A stretch of DNA of 12,552 nt from Clostridiales bacterium (lineage in GTDB: Bacteria > Bacillota > Clostridia > Oscillospirales > Oscillospiraceae), in contig PITX01000015.1 in assembly GCA_017577345.1 (NCBI GenBank), positions 1 to 12,552 of the forward strand. The letters are read 5' to 3'. The notes beneath the pieces are model-generated. The model made no database searches, was not told where the DNA came from, and was given only the letters and a program-made list of their open reading frames with translations. Below, piece after piece: positions 1-5,843 of this stretch. Position 1 is the stretch's first letter; every line of letters starts with the position of its first letter. Position numbers and translations under genes: made by a program.

Positions 1-371
1 GTCGTATATTCGTAGGGCTTCTGCCTTGTGACAGGGAAATGGTCGGTAATCGTCAAACCCTTCTGTCGGCACAGGTTGGTCAGCTGACGCAGATTCTCGT
101 TCGGATCATCTGAGCTGAACAGAACGTCGTAGAACAGAATGACATTGAACGAAGCGCGGTTGCCGATCAGGATATTGCCGTTGCGGTCCAGGATCTCGCC
201 GCGTGCGGCGGTAACTCTGGTATAGTAGGTGAAGGTATCGGTGGCATTTGCCACCTTTTCCCCGCCTTCACGCACCTGCAGACCGTAAAGACGGACGGTA
301 AAGACACCGAGCACGACCACTATCAGCAGGGCAAAGGTGAGGATACGGAAAGAGTATTTATGTTGATTCAT
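1..371 (-). CDS. mrdA: Penicillin-binding protein 2-type transpeptidase, N-terminal part (cut by window edge)
   Basis: This is the first 123 codons of a class B penicillin-binding protein; the rest lies beyond the left edge. Visible: a short basic N-terminus, one membrane helix at about residues 8-28, and the N-terminal pedestal motif RGEILDRNG (57-65), followed by a segment reading ILIGNRASFNV. That motif after a single helix is typical of PBP2/SpoVD-type enzymes. These cross-link peptidoglycan outside the membrane and work with MreC/MreD and RodA in cell elongation. The ATG at 371 is preferred over an in-frame ATG two codons upstream because GGAG lies 6 nt before it and abuts the other. It overlaps the end of mreD by 14 nt, so the two are likely translationally coupled. 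The catalytic SxxK, SxN and KTG motifs are outside the window. PBP2 is assigned largely from position after mreCD. Confidence 0.88.
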   Translation of the reverse strand, partial: MNQHKYSFRILTFALLIVVVLGVFTVRLYGLQVREGGEKVANATDTFTYYTRVTAARGEILDRNGNILIGNRASFNVILFYDVLFSSDDPNENLRQLTNLCRQKGLTITDHFPVTRQKPYEYT

Positions 372-894
372 AAGCATCTCCGACTTTCTCAATGCGCTTG
401 ACCAGCAGATAAACCAATGGCTGCGCAAGGGCAGAAACGAGCACGCAGGGAATTAAGTCCGTCAAAAAGCGGATCCCCGCCATATTGTCAAAGAAATATT
501 TAAGCAGAAAAATCACCGACTGCTCCACGAAGAGCGTCACGATCGTGATCGCAAGGCAGGGCAGGAAACGGTTTGCCAGGACGGCTCTGCACAGCACACT
601 TCCGAGCACCGGCACTACCGTCAGAACGGCTATGCTGACACTTCCCTCATCGGCGCCGGACAGGCACCAGAGCAGGGAGGTCAGAAGCGCGAACAGACCG
701 CCGCGTTCTGCACCCTCGCGCAGACACACGCAGGTGATGACAACGGGGACAAGATTCGGCTGCACGCCGAATACGGTATGGTTGCCGAATACCACCGTCT
801 GCAGCATCATGGCAAGCAGGAACAGCAGCGTATAGAGTGTCCACCGCAGGATATGCAGCCATTGCTTCGGTGTGATATAAAGTTTGTCCAGCAC
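358..894 (-). CDS. mreD: Rod shape-determining protein MreD
   Basis: A 178-residue, very hydrophobic protein with about five predicted membrane segments (roughly residues 16-38, 44-60, 65-82, 88-105 and 115-165, the last probably two helices), a short cytosolic start and a charged C-terminal tail. MreD is poorly conserved, so the call rests on size, topology, the phrase FGVQPNLVPVVI near residue 42 that resembles the MreD N-terminal region, and position between mreC and a PBP2 gene. MreD is an integral membrane member of the elongasome that modulates MreC and PBP2. The start is GTG at 894, supported by a full GGAGG 7 nt upstream. It begins 18 nt after the mreC stop and overlaps the PBP gene, placing it firmly inside the leftward operon. 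Confidence 0.88.
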   Translation of the reverse strand: MLDKLYITPKQWLHILRWTLYTLLFLLAMMLQTVVFGNHTVFGVQPNLVPVVITCVCLREGAERGGLFALLTSLLWCLSGADEGSVSIAVLTVVPVLGSVLCRAVLANRFLPCLAITIVTLFVEQSVIFLLKYFFDNMAGIRFLTDLIPCVLVSALAQPLVYLLVKRIEKVGDAYEST

Positions 895-912
895 GGCTGT
901 ACCTCCCTTTCG

Positions 913-1743
913 TTATTCGCTCACGAAATTGGTTATTATAAAAATCTGTTCCAGCGTGTCGAAATCTGCCGCAGGCTCCAAAAGCGCGTACTTTGCAACG
1001 CCGGTTTCATCGTAGCCGGCATCGACCACATAGCCGATGATGAGGTCCTTCGGATAGACCGTGGAGCCGGTAGTAATGACCTGGTCATTGTTGCGCAGGA
1101 CGGCCTCACTGGGCAGGTAGTTCATACGAAGTTTTCCCTCCTCGCCGGCGGTATAGGCGCCCTGCACGACACCGGTGTGACCGGAGGAGGCGATACTGGC
1201 GCTGATTTCCAGTGAAGTATCCATGACTGTTGTAATGACTGCCCAGTTCGTGCCGATCTCGGTGATCAGCCCGATGACCTGACCAAACTGTGTCACGGCG
1301 ACCATGCCGGTTTCCAACCCGGCATTCGTGCCCTTGCCGATCGTAAAGGTGCTCTTCCAGCTCGAGGAATCCCACGAAACGATGTAGGCATCGCAGAACT
1401 GATAGTCCTCATTCTGCTCGCTCAGATGCAGAAGCTCGCGTAGATAGGCATTCTCACGCTCCAGCGAATCGGCGTTGCGGATCTGATCCTCGATCTCAAT
1501 GATCCGGCGTTCCAGATACTCATTTTTTGCTGCAAGCGCCTCATAGCCGAAGATATAGTTGTAGTAGCGTTCGATCTGCCTCGTGATCGAACTGAAGCCG
1601 CCGCGGATCGGCGTCAAAACCGTCTGTACCGCCTTTTCCGCCCATGTTGTTCCAAACAGACCCGATGTGATCGCCGTCACCACCGCCAAAATCAGTGCCA
1701 GTGCGATAATCAGCTTCACGCGTCCGCTCCAATGCTTTTTCAA
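913..1743 (-). CDS. mreC: Cell shape-determining protein MreC
   Basis: Bitopic MreC of 276 residues. From the chosen start: a basic N-terminus (KKHW...GRVK), one membrane helix at about 9-31, a heptad-like coiled coil at about 68-110 rich in Glu, Leu and Arg, then the beta-rich extracellular MreC domain (about 115-274) with the familiar run GMVAVTQFGQVIGLITEIG. MreC scaffolds the elongasome outside the membrane and binds PBP2. Start choice: GTG at 1752 is also in frame, but it lies within the sequence GAGGTGATC, an extended match to the 16S rRNA 3' end. The TTG at 1743 sits 8 nt after that AGG core and gives a clean MKKHW start, so TTG is preferred. The maf stop lies 10 nt upstream. mreB, usually beside mreC, is not in this cluster. 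Confidence 0.93.
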   Translation of the reverse strand: MKKHWSGRVKLIIALALILAVVTAITSGLFGTTWAEKAVQTVLTPIRGGFSSITRQIERYYNYIFGYEALAAKNEYLERRIIEIEDQIRNADSLERENAYLRELLHLSEQNEDYQFCDAYIVSWDSSSWKSTFTIGKGTNAGLETGMVAVTQFGQVIGLITEIGTNWAVITTVMDTSLEISASIASSGHTGVVQGAYTAGEEGKLRMNYLPSEAVLRNNDQVITTGSTVYPKDLIIGYVVDAGYDETGVAKYALLEPAADFDTLEQIFIITNFVSE

Positions 1744-1746
1744 CCC

Positions 1747-1755
1747 GATCACCTC
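1747..1755 (-). promoter_or_regulatory. Extended Shine-Dalgarno deciding the mreC start
   Basis: On the minus strand this reads GAGGTGATC, which pairs over nine bases with the usual anti-Shine-Dalgarno end of 16S rRNA. It overlaps the maf stop codon (TGA at 1756-1754) and contains the competing GTG start at 1752. Spacing to TTG at 1743 is optimal, which argues for initiation at TTG. Termination on maf next to this site also suggests translational coupling. Confidence 0.7.
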
Positions 1756-2329
1756 AACAGCCCAAAAGCTTTACGCCGTATCCGCGGAGCATCGCCGCGA
1801 GCGTACACAGGGGCAAGCCCATAACATTGTAAAAATCGCCGTCCAGCCCCTCAATGAACATCGCGGCAAGTCCCTGCACGCCGTAGGCACCCGCCTTGTC
1901 CATCGGCTCACCGGTGGCGACATAGGCGCGGATCTCCGCGTCCGACATCGGTCGGAAGCGCACAGCGGTGATCACGGTCCTTGTCTCAGTCCGACTGCCG
2001 CGACTGACGGTCAGACCCGTCATGACCTGATGCTCTCTGCCCGAAAGACGGTGAAGCATATTGACCGCATCCTCAAAATCATGCGGTTTTCCCATGATGA
2101 GACCGTCACAGACCACCACGGTATCCGCGGCAACGATAATGTCATCCTCCGTGCACAGCGGTTGGATCGCAGATGCCTTTCGTCTGCTGACATCCGCCAC
2201 CTCATCGGCAGGATCGCCGGCGGGATTCATTGTTTCATCGTGCTGTGCGGTACGAATGGTGAACTCCAGTCCCATCCGTTCCATCAGTTCTTTCCTGCGA
2301 GGGGAAGACGATGCAAGAATAATACTCAT
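1754..2329 (-). CDS. maf: Maf-family nucleoside triphosphate pyrophosphatase
   Basis: A 191-residue protein of normal Maf length with all family signatures: SSSPRR at 7-12, AADTVV with the catalytic Asp69, GKP at 80-82, the block from Thr139 to Gly153 (TGEPMDKAGAYGVQG), and GDFYNVMGLP at 164-173. Maf enzymes hydrolyse non-canonical or excess nucleoside triphosphates to monophosphate and pyrophosphate. Thr70 and Gln152 fit the dTTP/UTP (YhdE-type) subgroup better than the 7-methyl-GTP (YceF) subgroup; this subgroup call is inference from residues. Overproduction of Bacillus Maf blocks septum formation, and the gene is commonly next to mre genes, as here. The ATG at 2329 has GGAG 5-6 nt upstream. 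The gene ends 10 nt before mreC. Confidence 0.95.
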   Translation of the reverse strand: MSIILASSSPRRKELMERMGLEFTIRTAQHDETMNPAGDPADEVADVSRRKASAIQPLCTEDDIIVAADTVVVCDGLIMGKPHDFEDAVNMLHRLSGREHQVMTGLTVSRGSRTETRTVITAVRFRPMSDAEIRAYVATGEPMDKAGAYGVQGLAAMFIEGLDGDFYNVMGLPLCTLAAMLRGYGVKLLGC

Positions 2330-2342
2330 ATTTTCTCCGATC

Positions 2343-2359
2343 TGCCGCCGAAAGCGGCA
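2343..2359 (-). other. Small intercistronic hairpin between the U32 gene and maf
   Basis: A 6-bp perfect stem TGCCGC/GCGGCA with a 5-nt loop fills most of the 38-nt gap between the U32 stop and the maf start. It lies just upstream of the maf ribosome site and has no following T-run, so it does not look like an intrinsic terminator. It could be a processing, stabilising or translation-tuning element. The stem is short, so chance is possible. Confidence 0.4.
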
Positions 2360-2367
2360 AGCTATAT

Positions 2368-4452
2368 TTATTCCACGCCGCGGATATACAGACCGCGTGT
2401 GCAGCCGCCCGGCTCAAAGGTCGCTTCGCCGCGCCATGCGGAAAGCACGCCGTCGATCTCCGCGGTATTCTCCGTGGTAAAGCTCAGGCGCAGTGCCCAC
2501 AGGCCGAGATTGCGAAGCTCCTCTTTTTTGTCCAGCATGTACAGCTTCTTTCCGTTGAGGATAATGCTGCGGCAGGTGCCGCAGTCGCGTACCACGCGGA
2601 ATTCCTCCCCGATACGGTCAATGAGCTTGGTATTGCCGCCCTCACACGAGCAGATACCTGCACGGTTCTTCATCAGGCAGTTCTCCGTCAGCATCAGCGG
2701 CAGGCGACCGTAGGCGATCATCTCCGTCGGCAGCGGCTTGGAAAGGTCGCGGATCTGCGGAAGGCTCATTTCGAAGGAGGCCGTCGCGCTCACCAGACCG
2801 AGCTGCTTCGGCAGCGCCATGGCGCGGGAATTGTAAAGATTCAGTCCGAAATCCCCCGCAATTTCCAGCTCTCTCGAACGCGCCAGCGGGATCTGACCGA
2901 GGTTGCCGAGCAAAACCCGGCGGATACCCATGTGGGTCAGCAGCGTAAGCTGTGCAAGCAGTGCAGGCGTTTCATCGTCGCGCACTATCCGCGGCAGCAC
3001 CGCCGCGACCTTCATTTCTTTATTCAGCGCGATATAAATATCCTGATGCGAGGCGATCTCCGAAATCGGCGCATACAGCACGGCAGGTGCCATATCGCGC
3101 AGCTTCTGCGTGATCTGTTCGGTTTTCAGAACGCCGACCGTCAGCACGGGTGCGTTTTTACTTCCCGCAAATTTCTGCGGCTCGGTATAAGTACCCGTTT
3201 CGACCGGCGTACTCCTTGCGCGGAGTGCGGAAAGCTGTACCAGTGCCTCGCGGCGCAGGCGATTGATCTCCGCAGCAGAAACGCTCAGCCCCGGGTCGAT
3301 CACACAGCGTACGCCGGTGCAGATGTAGGGCGTGCCGCCGGTCTTGGACAGACGCTCCGTCAGCTCATCCTGCGTCAGCTCCCGGTAGCGTGCCGGCTCG
3401 GGCATACCGCCCTGCACCTTGCTGACATTGCCGTCCTCATCCTGCACGGCGATCATGATATTCTGCGTTGCCGATACGATCGCGTAAAACTGAACGGGAA
3501 CGCGGGACGGCTCCACATTCTCATACGATGCACGGGCAGCCTGCAAGAGCTGTTTGCTGCCGTCGGTCGTACTGCGCACGCCGAACATATCCGGACCGAT
3601 ATTTTTTTCGTAATAGCCCTGCGTAAAGCCCTGACGGGAAAAAATGGCACGCAGGGCTCTCTTTCCCTCGTCACTGGCTCTGCCCTCGTCAAGGGCACTG
3701 CGGTAGACGCTCGTGACCGTCGCAACATACTCTGCTCGCTTCATCCGACCCTCGATCTTCAGACTGGCAACGCCCAGTACCTCCAAATCGTGCAGATAGT
3801 CGATCAGGCAGTTATCCTTAAGGCTCAAAGGATATTTTCCCTCAAAACGGTCAAAGCCATACGGCAGGCGGCACGGCTGCGCACACTGGCCGCGGTTGCC
3901 GCTGCGCCGGCCGATGACGCCGGACATATAGCACTGACCCGAGTAGCACATACACAGTGCGCCATGAACAAAGACCTCGATCTCGACAGGGCTGTTCCGG
4001 CAGATGAACGCAATGTCCTCTCGCGGCAGCTCCCTTGCCAGCACGACGCGGGTAATGCCCAGCGCGGCGGCTTCCTTGACGCCCTCCAGGGAATGAATGC
4101 TCATCTGCGTGGAGGCATGGATGGCAACCGTCGGTGCGAGCTCGCGGCACAGTGCCACCATGCCGAAATCCTGCACGATAAACGCATCCACTCCTGCCCT
4201 TGCGGCAGCGGAGATCGTCTGCGCGGCGGCACGCATCTCGCGGTCTGCGACCAGCGTATTCAGCGTCAGATGCACCTTGACCCCGCGCACATGGCAGTAG
4301 CGCACAACCTCGGGCAGCTCATCCACTTTGAAGTTTTTCGCACCGCGGCGGGCATTGAAGCCCTCCACGCCGAGATAAACCGCATCCGCTCCGTTGCAGA
4401 CTGCGGCACGCAGTGCATCCACAGAGCCGGCAGGTGACAGTAATTCGATCAT
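2368..4452 (-). CDS. U32 family protein with DUF3656 (RlhA-like, probable RNA hydroxylation enzyme)
   Basis: A 694-residue protein starting MIELLSPAGS, the hallmark start of the U32 family. Residues 159-177 (Glu159, Phe161, Gly164, Cys167, Gly172, Cys174, Ser177) satisfy the classic U32 signature, and Cys190 and Cys194 complete a four-Cys set likely to bind Fe-S. A DUF3656 region follows at about 325-410, including KTGGTPYI near residue 370. A C-terminal U32-like half carries a second cluster (Cys592, Cys601, Cys603, Cys624, Cys627). The U32+DUF3656 architecture is that of E. coli RlhA, which hydroxylates C2501 of 23S rRNA; the related TrhP acts on tRNA U34. The older label collagenase-like protease is probably misleading. 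The ATG at 4452 has AGGGG 8 nt upstream; an ATG at 4473 has a poorer site. It is first in the leftward operon. The substrate is inference. Confidence 0.9.
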   Translation of the reverse strand: MIELLSPAGSVDALRAAVCNGADAVYLGVEGFNARRGAKNFKVDELPEVVRYCHVRGVKVHLTLNTLVADREMRAAAQTISAAARAGVDAFIVQDFGMVALCRELAPTVAIHASTQMSIHSLEGVKEAAALGITRVVLARELPREDIAFICRNSPVEIEVFVHGALCMCYSGQCYMSGVIGRRSGNRGQCAQPCRLPYGFDRFEGKYPLSLKDNCLIDYLHDLEVLGVASLKIEGRMKRAEYVATVTSVYRSALDEGRASDEGKRALRAIFSRQGFTQGYYEKNIGPDMFGVRSTTDGSKQLLQAARASYENVEPSRVPVQFYAIVSATQNIMIAVQDEDGNVSKVQGGMPEPARYRELTQDELTERLSKTGGTPYICTGVRCVIDPGLSVSAAEINRLRREALVQLSALRARSTPVETGTYTEPQKFAGSKNAPVLTVGVLKTEQITQKLRDMAPAVLYAPISEIASHQDIYIALNKEMKVAAVLPRIVRDDETPALLAQLTLLTHMGIRRVLLGNLGQIPLARSRELEIAGDFGLNLYNSRAMALPKQLGLVSATASFEMSLPQIRDLSKPLPTEMIAYGRLPLMLTENCLMKNRAGICSCEGGNTKLIDRIGEEFRVVRDCGTCRSIILNGKKLYMLDKKEELRNLGLWALRLSFTTENTAEIDGVLSAWRGEATFEPGGCTRGLYIRGVE

Positions 4453-4504
4453 TTCAAAAACCCCTGAGAGCATAAAATCCGATTTTCATAAATTTTCAGC
4501 ATAC

Positions 4505-4513
4505 ATTATAACA
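4505..4513 (-). promoter_or_regulatory. Extended -10 promoter for the leftward operon
   Basis: On the minus strand this reads TGTTATAAT, a perfect TATAAT with an upstream TGn extension. No good -35 hexamer is visible at 17-18 bp, as often tolerated with extended -10 elements. Predicted transcription start is near 4498, giving a leader of about 46 nt before the U32 start codon. Confidence 0.6.
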
Positions 4514-4606
4514 CAAATTGTAACATAAATGCTACCGCTTTCCGCAAATTTCTCAGAAAAATTACAAACTGTTTTTGGCAATATCACAATACCATAAAAA
4601 GCCGCG

Positions 4607-4797
4607 TTATGCACATATTTCGCAGTTAGTTTACATAATATTTACATTTTGGAGTGCTTTGCAAGTAAAAATCCCTTTTGTTATCAACATTTGCACAGAT
4701 TTTTACACAGGCTGCCTCCCAGTCTTATGGAAACCATCTGCGTCGTGTAAAATTTTTTATGCAAATTTCACACAGTCAGATTTGTGTCTGTGCAAAT
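4607..4797. other. Cluster of DnaA-box-like 9-mers
   Basis: Exact matches to TTWTNCACA: TTATGCACA at 4607-4615 and TTTTACACA at 4701-4709. Single-mismatch sites: TTATCAACA 4681-4689, ATTTGCACA 4689-4697, TTATGCAAA 4757-4765, TTTCACACA 4766-4774, ATTTGCACA on the minus strand 4797-4789, plus TTTTACACG on the minus strand 4752-4744. Two exact hits are well above the roughly 0.05 expected for this length by simple base counting, but the motif was chosen after viewing. This could be a DnaA-binding region (origin, titration or regulation) or an AT-rich coincidence. Confidence 0.4.
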
Positions 4798-4798
4798 G
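4688..4798. repeat. 12-bp perfect inverted repeat, arms 87 bp apart
   Basis: CATTTGCACAGA at 4688-4699 is the exact reverse complement of 4787-4798. Related TTTACACAG and TTTCACACAG copies lie between (4702-4710, 4766-4775). The arms could be paired protein-binding sites, each holding a DnaA-like ATTTGCACA. The wide spacing makes an RNA hairpin less likely. Confidence 0.6.
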
Positions 4799-4808
4799 CC
4801 TGAAAATA

Positions 4809-4817
4809 TGCTACAAT
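4809..4817 (+). promoter_or_regulatory. Possible upstream rightward extended -10 promoter
   Basis: TGCTACAAT is an extended -10 with one mismatch to TATAAT. The -35 region is poor (GTGCAA at 17-bp spacing). If used, the transcript would start near 4824 and carry a leader of about 215 nt that includes the paired palindromes before the monophosphatase gene. Confidence 0.3.
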
Positions 4818-4893
4818 AGAGCAGAAAATATAACAATCAGGCGATTGAAAGGTCGAACCGTCCTGTCCAAAGCCATGTGAACCAAACGCCGTT

Positions 4894-4948
4894 GAACGGT
4901 CTTGACCGTTCCGCAACCCCTCCGTAGGGAACGGTCTTGACCGTTCCG
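4894..4948. repeat. Pair of identical 20-bp palindromic repeats
   Basis: GAACGGTCTTGACCGTTCCG occurs identically at 4894-4913 and 4929-4948. Each is a near-perfect palindrome (GAACGGTC-TT-GACCGTTC), extended to 9 bp per arm in the second copy. A degraded third copy (11 of 14 bases) is at 4855-4868. Between the two copies lies CAACCCCTCCGTAGG. They could be operators for a dimeric regulator or, equally likely, a short dispersed palindromic repeat of the kind scattered in Clostridia genomes. Confidence 0.75.
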
Positions 4949-4989
4949 ATTGACGCGGAGCATATCTCATAGGCTGCATCCTGCAGGTG

Positions 4990-5018
4990 TTGTGATTTCC
5001 GAGCCACTATGCTATAAT
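4990..5018 (+). promoter_or_regulatory. Main promoter of the rightward operon
   Basis: -35 TTGTGA at 4990-4995, a 17-bp spacer and a perfect -10 TATAAT at 5013-5018, with TGC just before the -10 (extended -10). Predicted start near 5025 leaves a leader of about 15 nt that contains the ribosome site GAGGTGAT upstream of the ATG at 5040. This is the best promoter match in the window and fits housekeeping sigma-A recognition. Confidence 0.8.
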
Positions 5019-5039
5019 CAGTAGTTGAGGTGATACCAA

Positions 5040-5843
5040 ATGTATGAAATCATCGAAACGATTGTCCGCAGTGCCGGCGAGATCGTCCGCAGCGCAAAAC
5101 ATATTGACGAAAGCGTGCAGGAAAAGACCTCCCACTGCGATCTTGTAACGAAATATGACGGCATGGTGCAGGAGTATCTGCGCAGAGAGCTTCTGACTGC
5201 TTTTCCGGAGGCAGGCTTTTACGGTGAAGAAGAGGAAGTGCACGATATTTCGGGCAGATCCGCCTACTTTATCGTTGACCCGATCGACGGCACGATGAAT
5301 TTTATCCGTCACGCAAGGCATAGCTGTATCTCCGTCGGCTATATGGCAGACGGGAAGATGGAATACGGTGCGGTCTATCAGCCCTACACTGACGAGATGT
5401 TCACCGCGCAGCGCGGAAAAGGTGCCTTCCTCAACGGCAAGCCCATCCGAATGAACGATGTAGCCATGTCCGAGAGCATCGCCATGTTCGGCAGTGCGAT
5501 CTACTACCGCGAGACCATCCCCGCTACGGCGTGGCTGATGCAGGAGCTTCTGCCGCTGGTACTGGATTTCCGTCGAAGCGGCTCTGCGGCACTGGATATC
5601 TGCTATCTTGCCGCAGGCCGTGCCGATGTGTTTTTTGAAGCGTGTCTTCGTCCGTGGGACTATGCTGCCGCCGGTCTGATTGCGCAGGAGGCAGGTGCTG
5701 TCGTCACTGCGCTCGACGGTACACCGCTTCGCTATATCGACCGCTGCTCCGTGGCGGTCGGAAGTCCGTCCAATTATCCGGAGCTGATGGAAATTGTCCG
5801 CCGTATTCTGACAGAACCCGACATGAAAGGTAGAATTCGATGA
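5040..5843 (+). CDS. Inositol monophosphatase family protein
   Basis: A 267-residue enzyme of the lithium-sensitive, Mg-dependent sugar phosphatase superfamily. Metal-site motifs are intact: GEEEE at 62-66, DPIDGTMNF beginning at Asp80 (Asp80, Asp83, Thr85) and WDYAAAG with Asp207; the block GSAALDICYLAAGRAD precedes the last. Members remove phosphate from inositol-1-phosphate, or from related substrates such as 3'-phosphoadenosine 5'-phosphate or fructose-1,6-bisphosphate. The sequence does not decide the substrate, though overall size and motifs fit SuhB-like proteins. The ATG at 5040 has AGGTG 7 nt upstream. It is the first gene after the strong promoter, and its TGA overlaps the next start (ATGA), implying coupled translation with the metallopeptidase lipoprotein. 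Confidence 0.92.
   Translation: MYEIIETIVRSAGEIVRSAKHIDESVQEKTSHCDLVTKYDGMVQEYLRRELLTAFPEAGFYGEEEEVHDISGRSAYFIVDPIDGTMNFIRHARHSCISVGYMADGKMEYGAVYQPYTDEMFTAQRGKGAFLNGKPIRMNDVAMSESIAMFGSAIYYRETIPATAWLMQELLPLVLDFRRSGSAALDICYLAAGRADVFFEACLRPWDYAAAGLIAQEAGAVVTALDGTPLRYIDRCSVAVGSPSNYPELMEIVRRILTEPDMKGRIR

Larger units (their letters stand above)
4480..4850. other. AT-rich core of the divergent intergenic region
   Basis: The 587-bp gap between the U32 and monophosphatase genes holds no convincing gene. Its left two-thirds are strikingly AT-rich against the GC-rich flanking genes, with runs such as TTTACATAATATTTACATTTT and AAAATTTTTTATGCAAATTT. It contains the leftward promoter, a second rightward promoter-like element, DnaA-box-like sequences and a perfect inverted repeat, all listed separately. 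All genes in the window point away from it. Confidence 0.75.

Noticed and set aside
2932..4437. 501-codon plus-strand open frame opposite the U32 gene
   Set aside because: It is a mirror of a GC-rich real gene. The minus-strand frame carries an exact U32 signature and family-wide similarity; the plus-strand product is Arg/His-rich with no recognisable domain.
4575..4880. 101-codon open frame in the divergent intergenic region
   Set aside because: It has a TTG start with no ribosome site, composition that simply reflects AT-rich DNA, overlap with DnaA-like and promoter elements, and no recognisable family.
4855..4948. CRISPR-like array of short repeats
   Set aside because: There are only two exact copies with a 15-bp gap, no cas genes, and each unit is a palindrome. 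It fits an operator or dispersed repeat better.
4453..5039. T-box or other known riboswitch upstream of either operon
   Set aside because: No T-box TGGNACC-type sequence, SAM, TPP or similar consensus was found, and the main promoter leaves only about 15 nt of leader.
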